Positions 10,383 through 20,753 of a DNA stretch of 64,000 nt are shown here, one piece after another (position 1 is the stretch's first letter; each line of letters starts with the position of its first letter). The translations under genes were made by a program, and so were the position numbers. The DNA is from Erwinia typographi (lineage in GTDB: Bacteria; Pseudomonadota; Gammaproteobacteria; Enterobacterales; Enterobacteriaceae): positions 1-64,000 of the forward strand of contig NZ_JRUQ01000062.1 of NCBI RefSeq assembly GCF_000773975.1, in the 5' to 3' direction. A model generated the notes under the pieces. The model did no database searches and was not told where the DNA came from. It worked only from the letters and a program-made list of their open reading frames with translations.

Positions 10383-11888
10383 TTATTCCACCGCCATCAG
10401 GCGACGGTACTCATCCCAGGCATAGAGATCCGTCATGCCGCTGACATAATCCTGCAACATTCTCGCCCGGTAATAATATTCCCAAATGGCAATATCCTCC
10501 GCGCGATTATCCAGACGGCCCACGGCTTCACTGTAAGCCAGACGAAATCGGGTAGAAAGTTTATGGAACAGACGTGTCTCAATCGGGTAGCCTTTCAGGT
10601 AATCCTTTTCCACCAGTTCTGAAAATTCCGCCAGGCTCAGCTTCAGCAGTGGATGATAAATATCTAACAAACCGCTAATAACCCGATAACCCTGAAGCTC
10701 CAGTTGCTCGACGTCAGGATGATTAAACACATGACGGAAAGCGACTTTTTTAAAAATTTCCAGTAACTGATTCTGCTTGCTGCCGTCTTCCAGCAGCGCC
10801 TGGTTGAATTTTCCGTCGAACACTTCCGGCAAATTATCAATAAAGCGGCTGGCCGCATGCGGAACCAGGCGGGCAACGGTATTCACCCGTAAATACATAA
10901 AAAACTGGTCTTCACTGCTGCGGCTGGTTTGGGAACTTCTGGATTTATCCAGCGCGTTAGTCACGACCAGGCTAAATAAATCACCAGGCTGATGGTCAGG
11001 CCAGAGTTCAAATAAGTATTCATAAAGTTTTTCAACGGTGAAAATATTTTTTTCTACCGCATCTTCCAGATCGGCAACGCAATAAGAAATATCGTCAGCC
11101 GCCTCCATGATATAGGTCAGCGGGAAACGACAGTGTGGTTGCAGATCCAGTTCTTTACGCAGCCGGGCAACGTATTCTTCTTCCGCCAGATAATATCCTG
11201 GTTTTTTCATCAGATAATCGTGGCCCGGCGGAATTTTTCCACTGTGCCAGGCCGGGCGGGTATATTTCAGGATGCAGCCGACCTGCGCCCAGGTCAGGTT
11301 CATTTTCAGCAGCGAATGCACCATGCGAATCGCCTGAGCATTGCCTTCAAAATGAGATAAATCTTGACGAATCTTTGCACGCAGATCGTTAAATCCATCG
11401 GTTTTATAGTGCAGCACCGTCGGCTCACAGCGATCTTCATGCGCTTCCTCCGGCTGATAACCGGTATCCAACCGCTGGCGGAACCAGTCATTAATCGCGG
11501 ATTCACCAAAATGACCAAACGGCGGGTTGCCGATATCGTGCATCAGGCAGGCCATTTCAACAATACTTTCGAACGGCCCGGTCAGCTGGGACAGGCCATA
11601 GTTCTCCAACTGCCCCAGCTCTTTCAGCCGGGTGAGAACCTCTTTAGCGATATAGCGCCCGACCTGCTGCACCTCCAGCGAATGGGTCAGCCTTGAACGC
11701 ACGGCGGCATTGCGCTCCAGCGGGAAAACCTGGGTTTTCTGCTGCAGCCGACGAATCGCCGCCGAGTTGATAATGCGCCCGCGATCGCTCTCAAAAATAC
11801 GCAGAATTTCATGCTCATCTTTCAGACCCTGCATCGGGCGATAGCGGCGCTGATAATTGATCTTTTTTCTGAAATCGATTTCGGTCAT
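10383..11888 (-). CDS. dgt: dGTP triphosphohydrolase
   Basis: Dgt hydrolyses dGTP to deoxyguanosine and triphosphate, adjusting the dNTP pool. The 501-residue product carries the HD-superfamily metal site: the early histidine in [12 protein letters not shown] (about residue 69) and the [18 protein letters not shown] block (about 111-128). Later blocks include [18 protein letters not shown] (about 268-285). Length and start ([15 protein letters not shown]) match the enterobacterial enzyme. It is transcribed divergently from mtnN, with the start regions about 130 bp apart. Confidence 0.96.
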   Translation of the reverse strand: MTEIDFRKKINYQRRYRPMQGLKDEHEILRIFESDRGRIINSAAIRRLQQKTQVFPLERNAAVRSRLTHSLEVQQVGRYIAKEVLTRLKELGQLENYGLSQLTGPFESIVEMACLMHDIGNPPFGHFGESAINDWFRQRLDTGYQPEEAHEDRCEPTVLHYKTDGFNDLRAKIRQDLSHFEGNAQAIRMVHSLLKMNLTWAQVGCILKYTRPAWHSGKIPPGHDYLMKKPGYYLAEEEYVARLRKELDLQPHCRFPLTYIMEAADDISYCVADLEDAVEKNIFTVEKLYEYLFELWPDHQPGDLFSLVVTNALDKSRSSQTSRSSEDQFFMYLRVNTVARLVPHAASRFIDNLPEVFDGKFNQALLEDGSKQNQLLEIFKKVAFRHVFNHPDVEQLELQGYRVISGLLDIYHPLLKLSLAEFSELVEKDYLKGYPIETRLFHKLSTRFRLAYSEAVGRLDNRAEDIAIWEYYYRARMLQDYVSGMTDLYAWDEYRRLMAVE

Positions 11889-12017
11889 GCCTGCTTCCCA
11901 TTGTCCGGCACCGGATTCATGCCCTGGATGCGCGTTGCGGATTATGTCCCTTATCCTGCCATGATAGACTATGCGCCGAAACCCCAGATTAATTCCACAA
12001 CATTAGCGAGTATCCCT

Positions 12018-12716
12018 ATGAAAGCAGGCATTATTGGTGCAATGGAGCAGGAAGTTACCCTGCTGCGCGACAAAATTGAAAATCGTCAGACGCTGACGCT
12101 GGCGGGCTGCGAGATTTACACCGGCACGCTCAATGGCGTTGAGGTGGCGCTGCTGAAATCGGGCATTGGTAAAGTGTCGGCCGCGCTGGGCACCACCCTG
12201 CTGCTGCAACTTTGCAAGCCGGACTTCGTGATTAACACCGGTTCGGCAGGCGGCCTGGCGGCTTCGCTGAAAGTCGGCGACATTGTCGTGTCAGACGAAG
12301 TGCGCTATCACGATGCCGACGTTACCGCATTCGGCTATGAACCTGGTCAGATGGCTGGCTGCCCGGCCGCCTTTACCGCAGACGCCGGGCTGATTAAAGC
12401 CGCTGAAGCCTCGATCAAACAGCTGGGCCTCCATGCGGTACGCGGCCTGGTGCTCAGCGGTGATGCCTTTATCAACGGCGCGGAACCGCTGGCGCGCATT
12501 CGCGCGACCTTCCCCCAGGCGGTTGGCGTAGAGATGGAAGCGACGGCAATTGCCCACGTTTGCCACCAGTTCGGCGTGCCCTTTGTGGTGGTTCGCGCCA
12601 TTTCTGACGTAGCTAACCAGGATTCGCACCTCAGTTTTGAAGAGTTCCTGACCGTGGCGGCGAAACAATCCTCTCTGATGGTTGAAACGCTGCTAACCAA
12701 TCTGTCACATGGCTAA
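12018..12716 (+). CDS. mtnN: 5'-methylthioadenosine/S-adenosylhomocysteine nucleosidase
   Basis: MtnN cleaves adenine from MTA and SAH, recycling by-products of polyamine synthesis and methylation and providing the LuxS substrate. From the ATG at 12018 the product is 232 residues, the E. coli length; an in-frame upstream extension is not used. Catalytic residues are visible: E12 in GAMEQEV, the second Glu in VGVEMEATA (about 174) and Asp in VRAISDVAN (about 197). It overlaps btuF by 8 bases and is probably co-transcribed with it. Confidence 0.97.
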   Translation: MKAGIIGAMEQEVTLLRDKIENRQTLTLAGCEIYTGTLNGVEVALLKSGIGKVSAALGTTLLLQLCKPDFVINTGSAGGLAASLKVGDIVVSDEVRYHDADVTAFGYEPGQMAGCPAAFTADAGLIKAAEASIKQLGLHAVRGLVLSGDAFINGAEPLARIRATFPQAVGVEMEATAIAHVCHQFGVPFVVVRAISDVANQDSHLSFEEFLTVAAKQSSLMVETLLTNLSHG

Positions 12717-13506
12717 GCGTTGGCTTTTTCTGCTGCTGCTGGCCTGCTTTAGTTCGCTGGCGGCAGCGCCGCGAGTGGTTACGCTGGCCCCCAGCCTGAC
12801 AGAGCTGGCCTTTGCCGCAGGCATTACTCCGGTAGGCGTCAGCGCTTTTTCCGACTATCCTCCTGCCGCCAGCCGCCTTGAACAGGTGGCGAACTGGCAA
12901 GGCATCAATACCGAGCGCATCCTGGCGCTTAAGCCTGATGTGGTGCTGGCCTGGCGGGAGGGGAATCCCCAGCGCCAGGTTGATCAGCTCACAGCCTTCG
13001 GTATTCACGTAGTCTGGATCGATCCCGCTTCCATCAGCCAGATCGTCGCCAGCCTTCGTCAGCTGAAAGCCTGGAGCCCTGCGCCAGAGCAGGCCGATCG
13101 CGCCGCCGATGCGCTGCTACAGCAGCAGCTGGCGCTGCGTCAGCGTTATGCCGCGCTGCCGAAGAAAAAAGTTTTTCTCCAGTTTGGTCAGCATCCCCTT
13201 TTCACCGCCTCCGGCAAAACGTTGCAGAATGAGATTTTGCAGCTCTGCGGCGGCGAAAACATTTTTGCCGACAGCCGGGTCGCCTGGCCTCAGGTGAGCC
13301 GGGAACAGGTGCTGATGCGAAAGCCGGTGGCGATTGTGGCGGGAGGAGACGCGAAGCAGATTGCGCAAGTTGAGGCTTTTTGGCGTCCTCAGCTAACGGT
13401 GACGACGATTGCCGTCAATGATGACTGGTTTAGTCGTCCGGGCCCCCGCATTCTGCTGGCCGCACAACAGTTATGCAGTCAGCTGCATCCAGAACAGCAA
13501 CCCTGA
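12709..13506 (+). CDS. btuF: Vitamin B12 periplasmic binding protein
   Basis: BtuF captures cobalamin in the periplasm and delivers it to the BtuCD ABC transporter. The 265-residue product has an N-terminal signal sequence ([20 protein letters not shown], cleaved before PRVV) and the two-lobed helical-backbone fold typical of class III binding proteins ([29 protein letters not shown]). It overlaps the mtnN end, an arrangement shared with E. coli. btuCD are not in the window. Confidence 0.94.
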   Translation: MAKRWLFLLLLACFSSLAAAPRVVTLAPSLTELAFAAGITPVGVSAFSDYPPAASRLEQVANWQGINTERILALKPDVVLAWREGNPQRQVDQLTAFGIHVVWIDPASISQIVASLRQLKAWSPAPEQADRAADALLQQQLALRQRYAALPKKKVFLQFGQHPLFTASGKTLQNEILQLCGGENIFADSRVAWPQVSREQVLMRKPVAIVAGGDAKQIAQVEAFWRPQLTVTTIAVNDDWFSRPGPRILLAAQQLCSQLHPEQQP

Positions 13507-13528
13507 GGATTTAAAAGAGGGGTCATCA

Positions 13529-13551
13529 CCCCGGCAGCGGACGCGCCGGGG
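13529..13551. terminator. Hairpin between convergent btuF and erpA
   Basis: A perfect 7-bp GC stem CCCCGGC/GCCGGGG lies between the convergent stop codons, preceded by GGGGT-catc-ACCCC. No clear T-tract follows on either strand, so intrinsic termination is uncertain. Confidence 0.4.
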
Positions 13552-13559
13552 CGGCAGTA

Positions 13560-13904
13560 TCAGATACTGAACGAAGATCCGCAGCCGCAGGTAGTTTTAG
13601 CATTCGGGTTGGTCACAACAAACCGCGACCCTTCAAGGCCTTCGGTATAGTCGACCGAGCCGCCTACCAGATATTGCAGGCTCATCGGATCAACCACCAG
13701 TGCCACGCCAGCCTTTTCGATGGTCATATCGCCGTCGTTGATCTTGTCGTCAAAGGTAAAGCCGTACTGGAAGCCGCTACAGCCGCCGCCGGTGATATAC
13801 ACACGCAGCTTCAGATCTGGATTTTCTTCATCAGAAATCAGATTTTTGACTTTACTGGCCGCAGCTTCGGTAAACTGCAGGGGCAGAGCTATGTCTTCAC
13901 TCAT
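13560..13904 (-). CDS. erpA: Iron-sulfur cluster insertion protein ErpA
   Basis: ErpA is an A-type carrier that delivers Fe-S clusters to target enzymes, including IspG/IspH of isoprenoid synthesis, and is essential in E. coli under most conditions. All three cluster-binding cysteines are present in the 114-residue product: C42 in [10 protein letters not shown], and C106 and C108 in TTCGCGSSF near the C-terminus. It is monocistronic and convergent with btuF. Confidence 0.97.
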   Translation of the reverse strand: MSEDIALPLQFTEAAASKVKNLISDEENPDLKLRVYITGGGCSGFQYGFTFDDKINDGDMTIEKAGVALVVDPMSLQYLVGGSVDYTEGLEGSRFVVTNPNAKTTCGCGSSFSI

Positions 13905-14020
13905 TTATTACTCCGGTATGCATTCAGGCGGTTGCCTGTCAGGTCATAATTCGACCTTCTTTCGCCTCATTATCTTATACACAAGTATAGCAATCAAGTA
14001 TCCGCCGTTTTCCCTTCCGG

Positions 14021-15433
14021 CTATGTGGCACTCTGTGCTGCCACTTTTTCGTCATCTTTTTGCTGCTGTTTAGCCAGTGTCCGCGCCAGCAGCGAAGAGT
14101 AGAGCGGCTTACCGCCAAGAAATTGTGCCACCAGGGTTGCCCCAAGACAGGTAATAATCATCGGCAGAATGAGCTGATAATTGTCGGTCATTTCCAGAAC
14201 CAGCACGATCCCGGTCAGCGGCGCCCGCACCGAGGCGGCGAAAAGCGCCCCCATTCCGGCAATAGCAAAGGTGCCAGCCTGGAGATGACTGGCGGGAAAA
14301 AGTGACGCGCTCGCCATGCCGAAGGCCGTGCCCAACAGCGTTCCTAGCGCCAGCATTGGCGCAAAAATACCGCCCGGCGCGCCGGAGCCAAAGCACAGCA
14401 AGGTAGTCACCACTCGGGTGATAAAAATAAACAACAGCATACCGAGCGTATAATTCCCGGCTGCGGCAATCGGGATCAGACTAAATCCGCCGCCCGCCGC
14501 CTCGGGCTCAATCACGCCCAGTACGCCACACACGCCGCCCAGCACGCCGCCAATAATCAGGATCTTGCGCAGGTTGCCGCCATGCAGGCGCTGGAACAGG
14601 TCCTGGGTGCGGAAGATCAGAGCGTTGAACAGCACGCCAACGCCGCCGAACAGCATTCCCAGCAGCAGATAAAGCCAGAGCGTATTCACTGGCGCACTGG
14701 CAAGCTTGCCCACGACGATCACCGCGCCCTCGCCGTTAAAGATGCGGAACACAATGCTCGACATGATCACGCCGATAAAGACGGCTTTGATCGAGATAAC
14801 GCTGTAGCGAAACTGGAGCCTCATCTCTTCAATAATGAACAGAATGCCAGCCAACGGCGCGTTAAACGCTGCGGAGAGTCCGGCGGCGGCCCCCGTCGCC
14901 AGCAGCGAGTGGCGGGCTTCCGTGCTTTTCATGCGAAAAATATCCAGCACCATTCTGCCAATATTGCCTCCCAGCTGCACGGTAGGCCCTTCGCGGCCCA
15001 GCACCATACCCGCGCCCAGGGCGCCCATGCCGCCGACAAACTTAACGGGGATAACTCGCCACCAGCGGACGGGGCGCAGCTCTTCCAGCGCCCCTTCTAT
15101 TTCAGGGATACCGGAGCCGGACGCTTCCGGCGCGAAACGCCTGACGAGGTAATAGCCCACCATTGCCAGCAGGGCCGAGAGGATAAACGCCAGCGGAAAA
15201 ACCAGCAGCCAGTGATGCTCAACGGTCGCCAACATCGCCAGCCGCTCAGTGGTAACGGCGTTCACCGCTTTTTCAAACGCTATGCCAACCAGCCCGGCCA
15301 GCGTCCCCACTATCGCCGCTACAACCAGCACGGCGCCGGGCGTTTTATCTTTTCGCAGGAGCAAGCGGAGAAAGTCACCGCGCCTGGCTGGCACCGTGTT
15401 TAACTGCTCAGTAGATGACGTTGATTCGCTCAT
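14021..15433 (-). CDS. clcA: H+/Cl- exchange transporter ClcA
   Basis: ClcA is an inner-membrane homodimer exchanging two chloride ions for one proton, supporting extreme acid resistance. The 470-residue chain shows the selectivity-filter segments GSGIPEIEG (about residues 105-113), GREGPTVQ with the gating glutamate (about 147-154), and [10 protein letters not shown] containing the internal proton glutamate (about 200), plus [13 protein letters not shown] (about 350). About 17 membrane segments alternate along the sequence. It sits between erpA and hemL as in E. coli. Confidence 0.96.
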   Translation of the reverse strand: MSESTSSTEQLNTVPARRGDFLRLLLRKDKTPGAVLVVAAIVGTLAGLVGIAFEKAVNAVTTERLAMLATVEHHWLLVFPLAFILSALLAMVGYYLVRRFAPEASGSGIPEIEGALEELRPVRWWRVIPVKFVGGMGALGAGMVLGREGPTVQLGGNIGRMVLDIFRMKSTEARHSLLATGAAAGLSAAFNAPLAGILFIIEEMRLQFRYSVISIKAVFIGVIMSSIVFRIFNGEGAVIVVGKLASAPVNTLWLYLLLGMLFGGVGVLFNALIFRTQDLFQRLHGGNLRKILIIGGVLGGVCGVLGVIEPEAAGGGFSLIPIAAAGNYTLGMLLFIFITRVVTTLLCFGSGAPGGIFAPMLALGTLLGTAFGMASASLFPASHLQAGTFAIAGMGALFAASVRAPLTGIVLVLEMTDNYQLILPMIITCLGATLVAQFLGGKPLYSSLLARTLAKQQQKDDEKVAAQSAT

Positions 15434-15603
15434 ATCCCATTCATGGTTAAGTAAAGGCAGGCCCGTATCTTACTCCGCTGGCGCGAGCTGTCCCGGGAAA
15501 ATTCATCGCTAATCGTGTCAAAAGAGCGACTGACCTTTTAACCCGGCCCCATGTTCCCTTAGAATGGCGGGGTTTTTCTTAATGTATTCTCAGGAGCGGA
15601 ACC

Positions 15604-16887
15604 ATGAGTAAGTCTGAAAATCTGTATGCTCAGGCGCAGCAACTAATTCCCGGCGGCGTGAACTCCCCGGTACGCGCCTTTAGCGGCGTTGGCGGTGTGC
15701 CGCTCTTTATTGACCGCGCCGACGGCGCTTACTTATATGATGCCGACGGTAAAGAGTACGTAGACTATGTCGGTTCCTGGGGACCAATGGTGCTCGGCCA
15801 CAATCATCCGGCAATCCGTAATGCGGTGATTGAAGCAGCAGAGCGCGGACTGAGCTTTGGCGCGCCGACCGAGATGGAAGTGAAAATGGCCAGGCTGGTC
15901 ACCACGCTGGTGCCAACCATGGATATGGTGCGGATGGTGAACTCCGGAACAGAAGCCACCATGAGCGCCATCCGCCTGGCGCGCGGTTTCACCCATCGCG
16001 ATAAAATCATTAAGTTCGAAGGCTGCTATCACGGCCATGCCGACTGCCTGCTGGTAAAAGCCGGGTCGGGCGCGCTGACGCTGGGCCAGCCGAACTCTCC
16101 GGGTGTCCCGGCGGATTTCGCGAAGCACACCCTGACCTGCACCTGGAACGATCTGGCTTCCGTGCGGGCCGCCTTCGAGCAGTATCCGCACGAGATCGCC
16201 TGCATCATCGTTGAGCCGGTCGCTGGCAACATGAACTGCATCCCGCCGCACGCCGACTTCCTGCCAGGCCTGCGCACGCTGTGCGACGAGTTTGGCGCGC
16301 TGTTGATTATTGATGAAGTGATGACCGGTTTCCGCGTCGCGCTGGCTGGCGCGCAGGCGCATTACGGCGTCAAGCCTGACCTGACCTGCCTCGGCAAAAT
16401 CATCGGCGGTGGAATGCCTGTAGGCGCCTTCGGCGGACGCCGCGAGATCATGGACGCGCTGGCACCGACCGGCCCGGTTTACCAGGCTGGCACGCTCTCC
16501 GGCAATCCGATTGCGATGGCCGCCGGTTTTGCCTGTCTGAGTGAGATTGCTAAGCCAGGCAACCACGAGAAGCTGGCCGCGCTGACAACCCAACTGGCCG
16601 AAGGGCTGCTGGCCGCAGCGAAAGAAGCCGATATTCCGCTGGTCATCAACCATGTGGGCGGCATGTTTGGCCTGTTCTTCACCCCGGCCAAAGAGGTCAC
16701 CTGCTATCAGGACGTCACGGAGTGCGACGTAGAGCGCTTCAAAACGTTTTTCCACCTGATGCTGAAGGAAGGAATTTACCTCGCGCCTTCAGCCTTTGAG
16801 GCAGGTTTCATGTCGCTGGCCCACAGCGAAAAGGACATTGAGCGGACTATTGATGCGGCACGCCGCAGCTTCGCAAAATTAGCCTGA
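15604..16887 (+). CDS. hemL: Glutamate-1-semialdehyde 2,1-aminomutase
   Basis: HemL converts glutamate-1-semialdehyde to 5-aminolevulinate, the second step of the C5 route to heme, siroheme and cobalamin. The 427-residue class III aminotransferase has the PLP lysine in [16 protein letters not shown] (about 265), the cofactor-binding [14 protein letters not shown] (about 117-130) and IDEVMTGFR (about 237-245). A clear AGGAG precedes the ATG. Gene and terminator are compact, suggesting a single-gene unit. Confidence 0.98.
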   Translation: MSKSENLYAQAQQLIPGGVNSPVRAFSGVGGVPLFIDRADGAYLYDADGKEYVDYVGSWGPMVLGHNHPAIRNAVIEAAERGLSFGAPTEMEVKMARLVTTLVPTMDMVRMVNSGTEATMSAIRLARGFTHRDKIIKFEGCYHGHADCLLVKAGSGALTLGQPNSPGVPADFAKHTLTCTWNDLASVRAAFEQYPHEIACIIVEPVAGNMNCIPPHADFLPGLRTLCDEFGALLIIDEVMTGFRVALAGAQAHYGVKPDLTCLGKIIGGGMPVGAFGGRREIMDALAPTGPVYQAGTLSGNPIAMAAGFACLSEIAKPGNHEKLAALTTQLAEGLLAAAKEADIPLVINHVGGMFGLFFTPAKEVTCYQDVTECDVERFKTFFHLMLKEGIYLAPSAFEAGFMSLAHSEKDIERTIDAARRSFAKLA

Positions 16888-16932
16888 CAGCCGGTCATTC
16901 CGGCTGCGAGGCGATCCCCACCTCACAGGCAT

Positions 16933-16971
16933 AAAAAAACGCCGGATGAGCCTTTCATCCGGCGTTTTTTG
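16933..16971. terminator. Bidirectional terminator between hemL and fhuB
   Basis: A stem of about 13 bp (AACGCCGGATGA ... TCATCCGGCGTT) is flanked by A6 on the left and T6 on the right, so it can end transcription from both hemL and the convergent fhu operon. Confidence 0.92.
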
Positions 16972-17036
16972 TCGGCTGCCCTGGTGGAGAGTACCGACCT
17001 CAGCCCGCCATGTGCTGCTGCAAGCGTCTGTGCTGC

Positions 17037-19016
17037 TCAGACCTTACGCAGCAGATAAACAAAATAAGGCGCGCCGATAAAGGTAGCCAGCAGCCCTGCC
17101 GGGATCTGATTCGGAAACGCCACGATGCGTCCACACCAGTCGGCAATCGCCATCAGCATACCGCCCATTAGCGCCGCCATCATTAGCTGCGGCATTGCCC
17201 GGCGGAAGCCAAGCATTCGCACAATATGCGGCGCCATCAGCCCGATAAAGCTCAGAGGACCGATGGTCAGCGTGGCCGCCGCCGTCAGCGCCGCCGCCAG
17301 CAGCAGCAGCGAGAAGCGCGAAGGCTTGAGCGCCATGCCCAGCGAACGGGCCGTCTCGCCGCCCAGCGGCAGCAGCGTCAGCCAGCGGCGGCATAGCGGC
17401 ACCAGCGCCAGCAAAATAACGGCGATGCCCACCGTGCGCCAGGCCTGGGCGGCATCCACGCCATAGGTTGAACCTGAGATCCACGTCATCAGGTTTGCCA
17501 TTCGCGGGTCGCCGCTCGCCAGCAGCATCAGCAGCAGCGTGGCAAATGCCGTGCTCAGCGCCATCCCGGCCAGCAGCATACGTTCCGGTGAGAAACCGCC
17601 CCGTCCGCCCACGACGGTGATAATCAGCAGCGTGATCGCCGCGCCAAGGCTTCCCGCCGGCAGCAGCCAGCCAAAGGCATCGCCTGGCACCAGAAATAGC
17701 ATCACCACCACGCCAAAGGCCGCGCCGGAGCTGATCCCCAGCACTTCCGGGCTGGCCATCGGATTCCCGGTGAGGCGCTGAACGATACAGCCTGCCGCGC
17801 CAAGCATCATACCGGTGGCAATGGCGGCCACCAGCCGCGGCATACGCCACGGCAGCAGCTGGTGCCACAGCTCGCCGCTTACCCAACTCCAGCCCTGCGC
17901 GTCGCGACCGAAGCCCAGCGCCGCTACGGAGAGAACCAGCAGCGCAATGCCGCCAATCGCCGCCCACAGCAGCACATGGTGTCGTTCAGCAGGCACATGG
18001 TCGCCACGGTTCATCGCCGGTGGCACGGCTGCGGTGCGCAGACGCGGCAATAACCACAGCAGCAGCGGCGAGCCAATAATTGCCGTAGCCGTACCGGTAG
18101 AGACCTCTCGCCAGTTATCGGTCAGCCACACCACCACCTGGTCGGCCAGCCACAGCAGCAGCATACCAATCACCGGCGCCAGCAGCAGGCGGCTAATTAA
18201 CCGTCTTGCCCCCAGCATTTTTGCCAGCAGCGGCGCGAAAAGCCCAATAAAGCCAATGATCCCGGCGGCATTAACCAGCTGCGCGCTGAGCACAATAGCC
18301 AGCGCCAGCACGCCAAGACGGGCCGCCGACAGCGCCAGTCCCAGGTTTTTAGCCACGCCGTCATCCAGTCCCATCAGCGTCATCGGCCGCAGCAGCAGTA
18401 ACGACAGCACAAACCCCACCAGCAGTTTGGGCCAGATAAAGCTGACGCTGTGCCAGTCCATCTGGTTGAGCGTGCCGGTGCTCCACAGGAACATGTTTTG
18501 CAGGCGCTCGTGGTTAAACAGCCCAAGAAGCTGGTTTACCGCCCCACAGTAAAGCGACATCACCAGGCCAGCGAGGATCAGCGTGACCGGAGAGAGCCGT
18601 TTACCCCAGGCAATGCCAAACACGATCAGCCCAACGACAATCGCCCCGACCATCGCGGCCACCTGTTGGGTAAACAGGCCGCCCGGCAGGCTCCAGAGCG
18701 TGACCACCGTCAGCCCCAGCTGCGCACCGGTCGCGACCCCCAGCGTTGTTGGCTCGGCCAGAGGGTTGCGCAGCACCTGCTGGAACAGCAGCCCCACCAG
18801 CCCCAGCCCCGCGCCCACCAGCAGCGACAGCGACAGACGCGGCAGCAGGCTGTAGTGAAAGACCATCTGGTCAACGCTGTTTTGATCGACGGCAGAGATC
18901 GCGCTTTGCCATTGGCTAACGGGAAGATGCTGGCTGAAGTTGTAACAGGTCAGCGCGACGGCCAGCAGCAGCAGCGCCGTCAGCAGAACGATGGGGAAAC
19001 GCAGAGACGTTTTCAT
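17037..19016 (-). CDS. fhuB: Ferrichrome/hydroxamate ABC transporter permease
   Basis: FhuB is the inner-membrane permease moving Fe(III)-hydroxamates (ferrichrome, aerobactin, coprogen) into the cytoplasm with FhuC energy. At 659 residues it is the usual fused double-length permease: two homologous halves of about 10 membrane helices each, with a FhuC-contact motif in each half (LRNPLAEPTTLGV near 89-101 and LTGNPMASPEVLGISSGA near 425). The ATG at 19016 overlaps the fhuD stop as ATGA, so translation is probably coupled. It is the last gene of fhuACDB. Confidence 0.96.
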   Translation of the reverse strand: MKTSLRFPIVLLTALLLLAVALTCYNFSQHLPVSQWQSAISAVDQNSVDQMVFHYSLLPRLSLSLLVGAGLGLVGLLFQQVLRNPLAEPTTLGVATGAQLGLTVVTLWSLPGGLFTQQVAAMVGAIVVGLIVFGIAWGKRLSPVTLILAGLVMSLYCGAVNQLLGLFNHERLQNMFLWSTGTLNQMDWHSVSFIWPKLLVGFVLSLLLLRPMTLMGLDDGVAKNLGLALSAARLGVLALAIVLSAQLVNAAGIIGFIGLFAPLLAKMLGARRLISRLLLAPVIGMLLLWLADQVVVWLTDNWREVSTGTATAIIGSPLLLWLLPRLRTAAVPPAMNRGDHVPAERHHVLLWAAIGGIALLVLSVAALGFGRDAQGWSWVSGELWHQLLPWRMPRLVAAIATGMMLGAAGCIVQRLTGNPMASPEVLGISSGAAFGVVVMLFLVPGDAFGWLLPAGSLGAAITLLIITVVGGRGGFSPERMLLAGMALSTAFATLLLMLLASGDPRMANLMTWISGSTYGVDAAQAWRTVGIAVILLALVPLCRRWLTLLPLGGETARSLGMALKPSRFSLLLLAAALTAAATLTIGPLSFIGLMAPHIVRMLGFRRAMPQLMMAALMGGMLMAIADWCGRIVAFPNQIPAGLLATFIGAPYFVYLLRKV

Positions 19017-19906
19017 GCGGCCACCAACGCGCTGTCCAGCAGCCGACAAAAGCGCATCGCCGAGAGCGTGCCGCCGTAAAACCAGACCTGCGGAACCCGA
19101 TGAAAGCGGTTCTGACGGACAAAAGGCATCGACTGCCAGAGCGGCGTGACGATCACCTGATCCATCATCAGATCCTCGCCGTGATCGAAGCAGACCACAT
19201 CAACATCCTTCATCGACGCCAGCCTTTCAATGCCAATCACCGCGCTGCCCCAGAAGTTCGTCTCTCCCTGCCAGGCATTCTCAATGCCCAGATTGTCCAT
19301 CACTTCCAGGAACAGACTGCCCTTACCAAATACCAGCGTATGGCGAGGGTCCAGTACCGACATCAGCAGCAGAGGTCTTTTAGGGCGGTTTGCCAGCCGG
19401 GCTTTGGACTGAATAACAAAGGCATCATATTCCGCCAGATGCTGCTGTGCCTGAGGCACACGATCGAGCTTTCTGGCGAGCTGCATCAGGGACTCTCTGG
19501 AGACGGTCAGCGGCTTGCCCCGATCGTCGCTAAAGGCAAACCCCATGCTCGGCGCGATTTTATCAAGGGTTGTTACTGAAGGGCCGTAGCCAGAAGAGTA
19601 GAGAAGCAGCGAGGGCTTCATCTGGATCATCAGTTCGATATTGGGTTCGGTTCGCAGCCCTACGTCCACGGTTTCTGGCGGCAGCGCCGGCTCACCTACC
19701 CACAACCCATAGTTATAGATCTCCGCCGCGCCCATCGGCGACACGCCAAGCGCCATCAGCAGCTCGGTCGGCCGCCATTCCAGAGAAATAATACGCTGGA
19801 TATCCACAGAAGATTCTGCCTGGGCGCGCCAGGCCGGAAGCAGGGGGGAAAGCGCCATAGCCATCAGCAGGCGGCGGCGAAATAAATCAGGCATTGAGAA
19901 AGTCAT
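19013..19906 (-). CDS. fhuD: Ferrichrome/hydroxamate periplasmic binding protein
   Basis: FhuD binds ferric hydroxamates in the periplasm and hands them to FhuBC. The N-terminus carries FRRRLLMAMALSPLLPA, a twin-arginine-like signal resembling E. coli FhuD (SRRRLLTAMALSPLL). Starting at ATG 19906 gives 297 residues, nearly the E. coli 296; an ATG at 19894 is also possible, and either overlaps or abuts the fhuC end. RIISLEWRPTELLMALG marks the class III binding-protein fold. It is flanked by fhuC and fhuB. Confidence 0.94.
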   Translation of the reverse strand: MTFSMPDLFRRRLLMAMALSPLLPAWRAQAESSVDIQRIISLEWRPTELLMALGVSPMGAAEIYNYGLWVGEPALPPETVDVGLRTEPNIELMIQMKPSLLLYSSGYGPSVTTLDKIAPSMGFAFSDDRGKPLTVSRESLMQLARKLDRVPQAQQHLAEYDAFVIQSKARLANRPKRPLLLMSVLDPRHTLVFGKGSLFLEVMDNLGIENAWQGETNFWGSAVIGIERLASMKDVDVVCFDHGEDLMMDQVIVTPLWQSMPFVRQNRFHRVPQVWFYGGTLSAMRFCRLLDSALVAA

Positions 19907-19910
19907 TCCC

Positions 19911-20705
19911 TTAGTAAACAAAGCTCACCGGCGCACCGCCGTTAGGGTGAGGCAGGATCCCCATCGGGATACCATAAATTTTCTTGAGCACGTCGGCCTG
20001 CATAATCTCACTGGCATCGCCTTCGGCAATGACCCGACCGCTGTGCAGGGCAACCATGTGGTCGCAGTAGCGGGCGGCAATATTAATATCGTGCAGTACC
20101 GCGATCACCGTCAGGCCGCGCTCGCGGCTCAGACGCTGGATCAGGGCCAGCACTTCAATCTGATGCGCAATATCCAGCGCTGAAGTCGGTTCATCCAGCA
20201 GCAGGCAGCGGCTGTTCTGCGCTACCAGCATGGCGATCCATGCACGCTGACGCTCGCCGCCGGACAGGCTGTCGACCAGGCGTTGAGCAAAAGGTTTGAG
20301 TCCAACCAGGGTGATAGCCTCCTCCACACGCTCACGATCTTCTGCGCCATAGCGCCCCAGCGCGCCGTGCCACGGATAGCGGCCCATCGACACCAGCTCG
20401 CGTACCGTCATTCCTTCGGCAGCAGGAAGCTGCTGCGGCAGGTAAGCCACCTCGCGGGCAAAAGCTTTACTTTGCCAGTCGGAAATCGCCTTGCCGTTCA
20501 GCAGCACCAGCCCCTCAGCGGCGGGTTGATGACGACCCAGCAGCTTCAGCAGCGTCGATTTCCCTGAACCATTATGACCAATCAGCCCGCAAACTTTTCC
20601 CGCAGGAAAGGTTAACGACAGCGGCTGCAACAGCGTTCTGCCGGGTACGGTAAACGAGGCGTTATCAAGCGAGAAGATAGTTTCTGATGCGTGAGGATGA
20701 GACAT
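19911..20705 (-). CDS. fhuC: Ferrichrome/hydroxamate ABC transporter ATPase
   Basis: FhuC is the cytoplasmic ATPase driving FhuB. All ABC motifs are present in the 264 residues: Walker A GHNGSGKST (about 43-51), signature LSGGERQRAWIAM (about 145-157), Walker B CLLLDEPTSALD (about 166-177) and the switch histidine in VLHDIN (about 200). It starts 48 bp after fhuA and is followed at once by fhuD. Confidence 0.97.
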   Translation of the reverse strand: MSHPHASETIFSLDNASFTVPGRTLLQPLSLTFPAGKVCGLIGHNGSGKSTLLKLLGRHQPAAEGLVLLNGKAISDWQSKAFAREVAYLPQQLPAAEGMTVRELVSMGRYPWHGALGRYGAEDRERVEEAITLVGLKPFAQRLVDSLSGGERQRAWIAMLVAQNSRCLLLDEPTSALDIAHQIEVLALIQRLSRERGLTVIAVLHDINIAARYCDHMVALHSGRVIAEGDASEIMQADVLKKIYGIPMGILPHPNGGAPVSFVY

Positions 20706-20753
20706 AGGGGTCTTCTGATTGGTGGGCGCGGCGAACCGCGCCCGATTTAAAGA

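Noticed and set aside
15733..16755. 340-codon open frame opposite hemL
   Set aside because: The conserved protein is HemL on the plus strand; the reverse frame shows no protein pattern.
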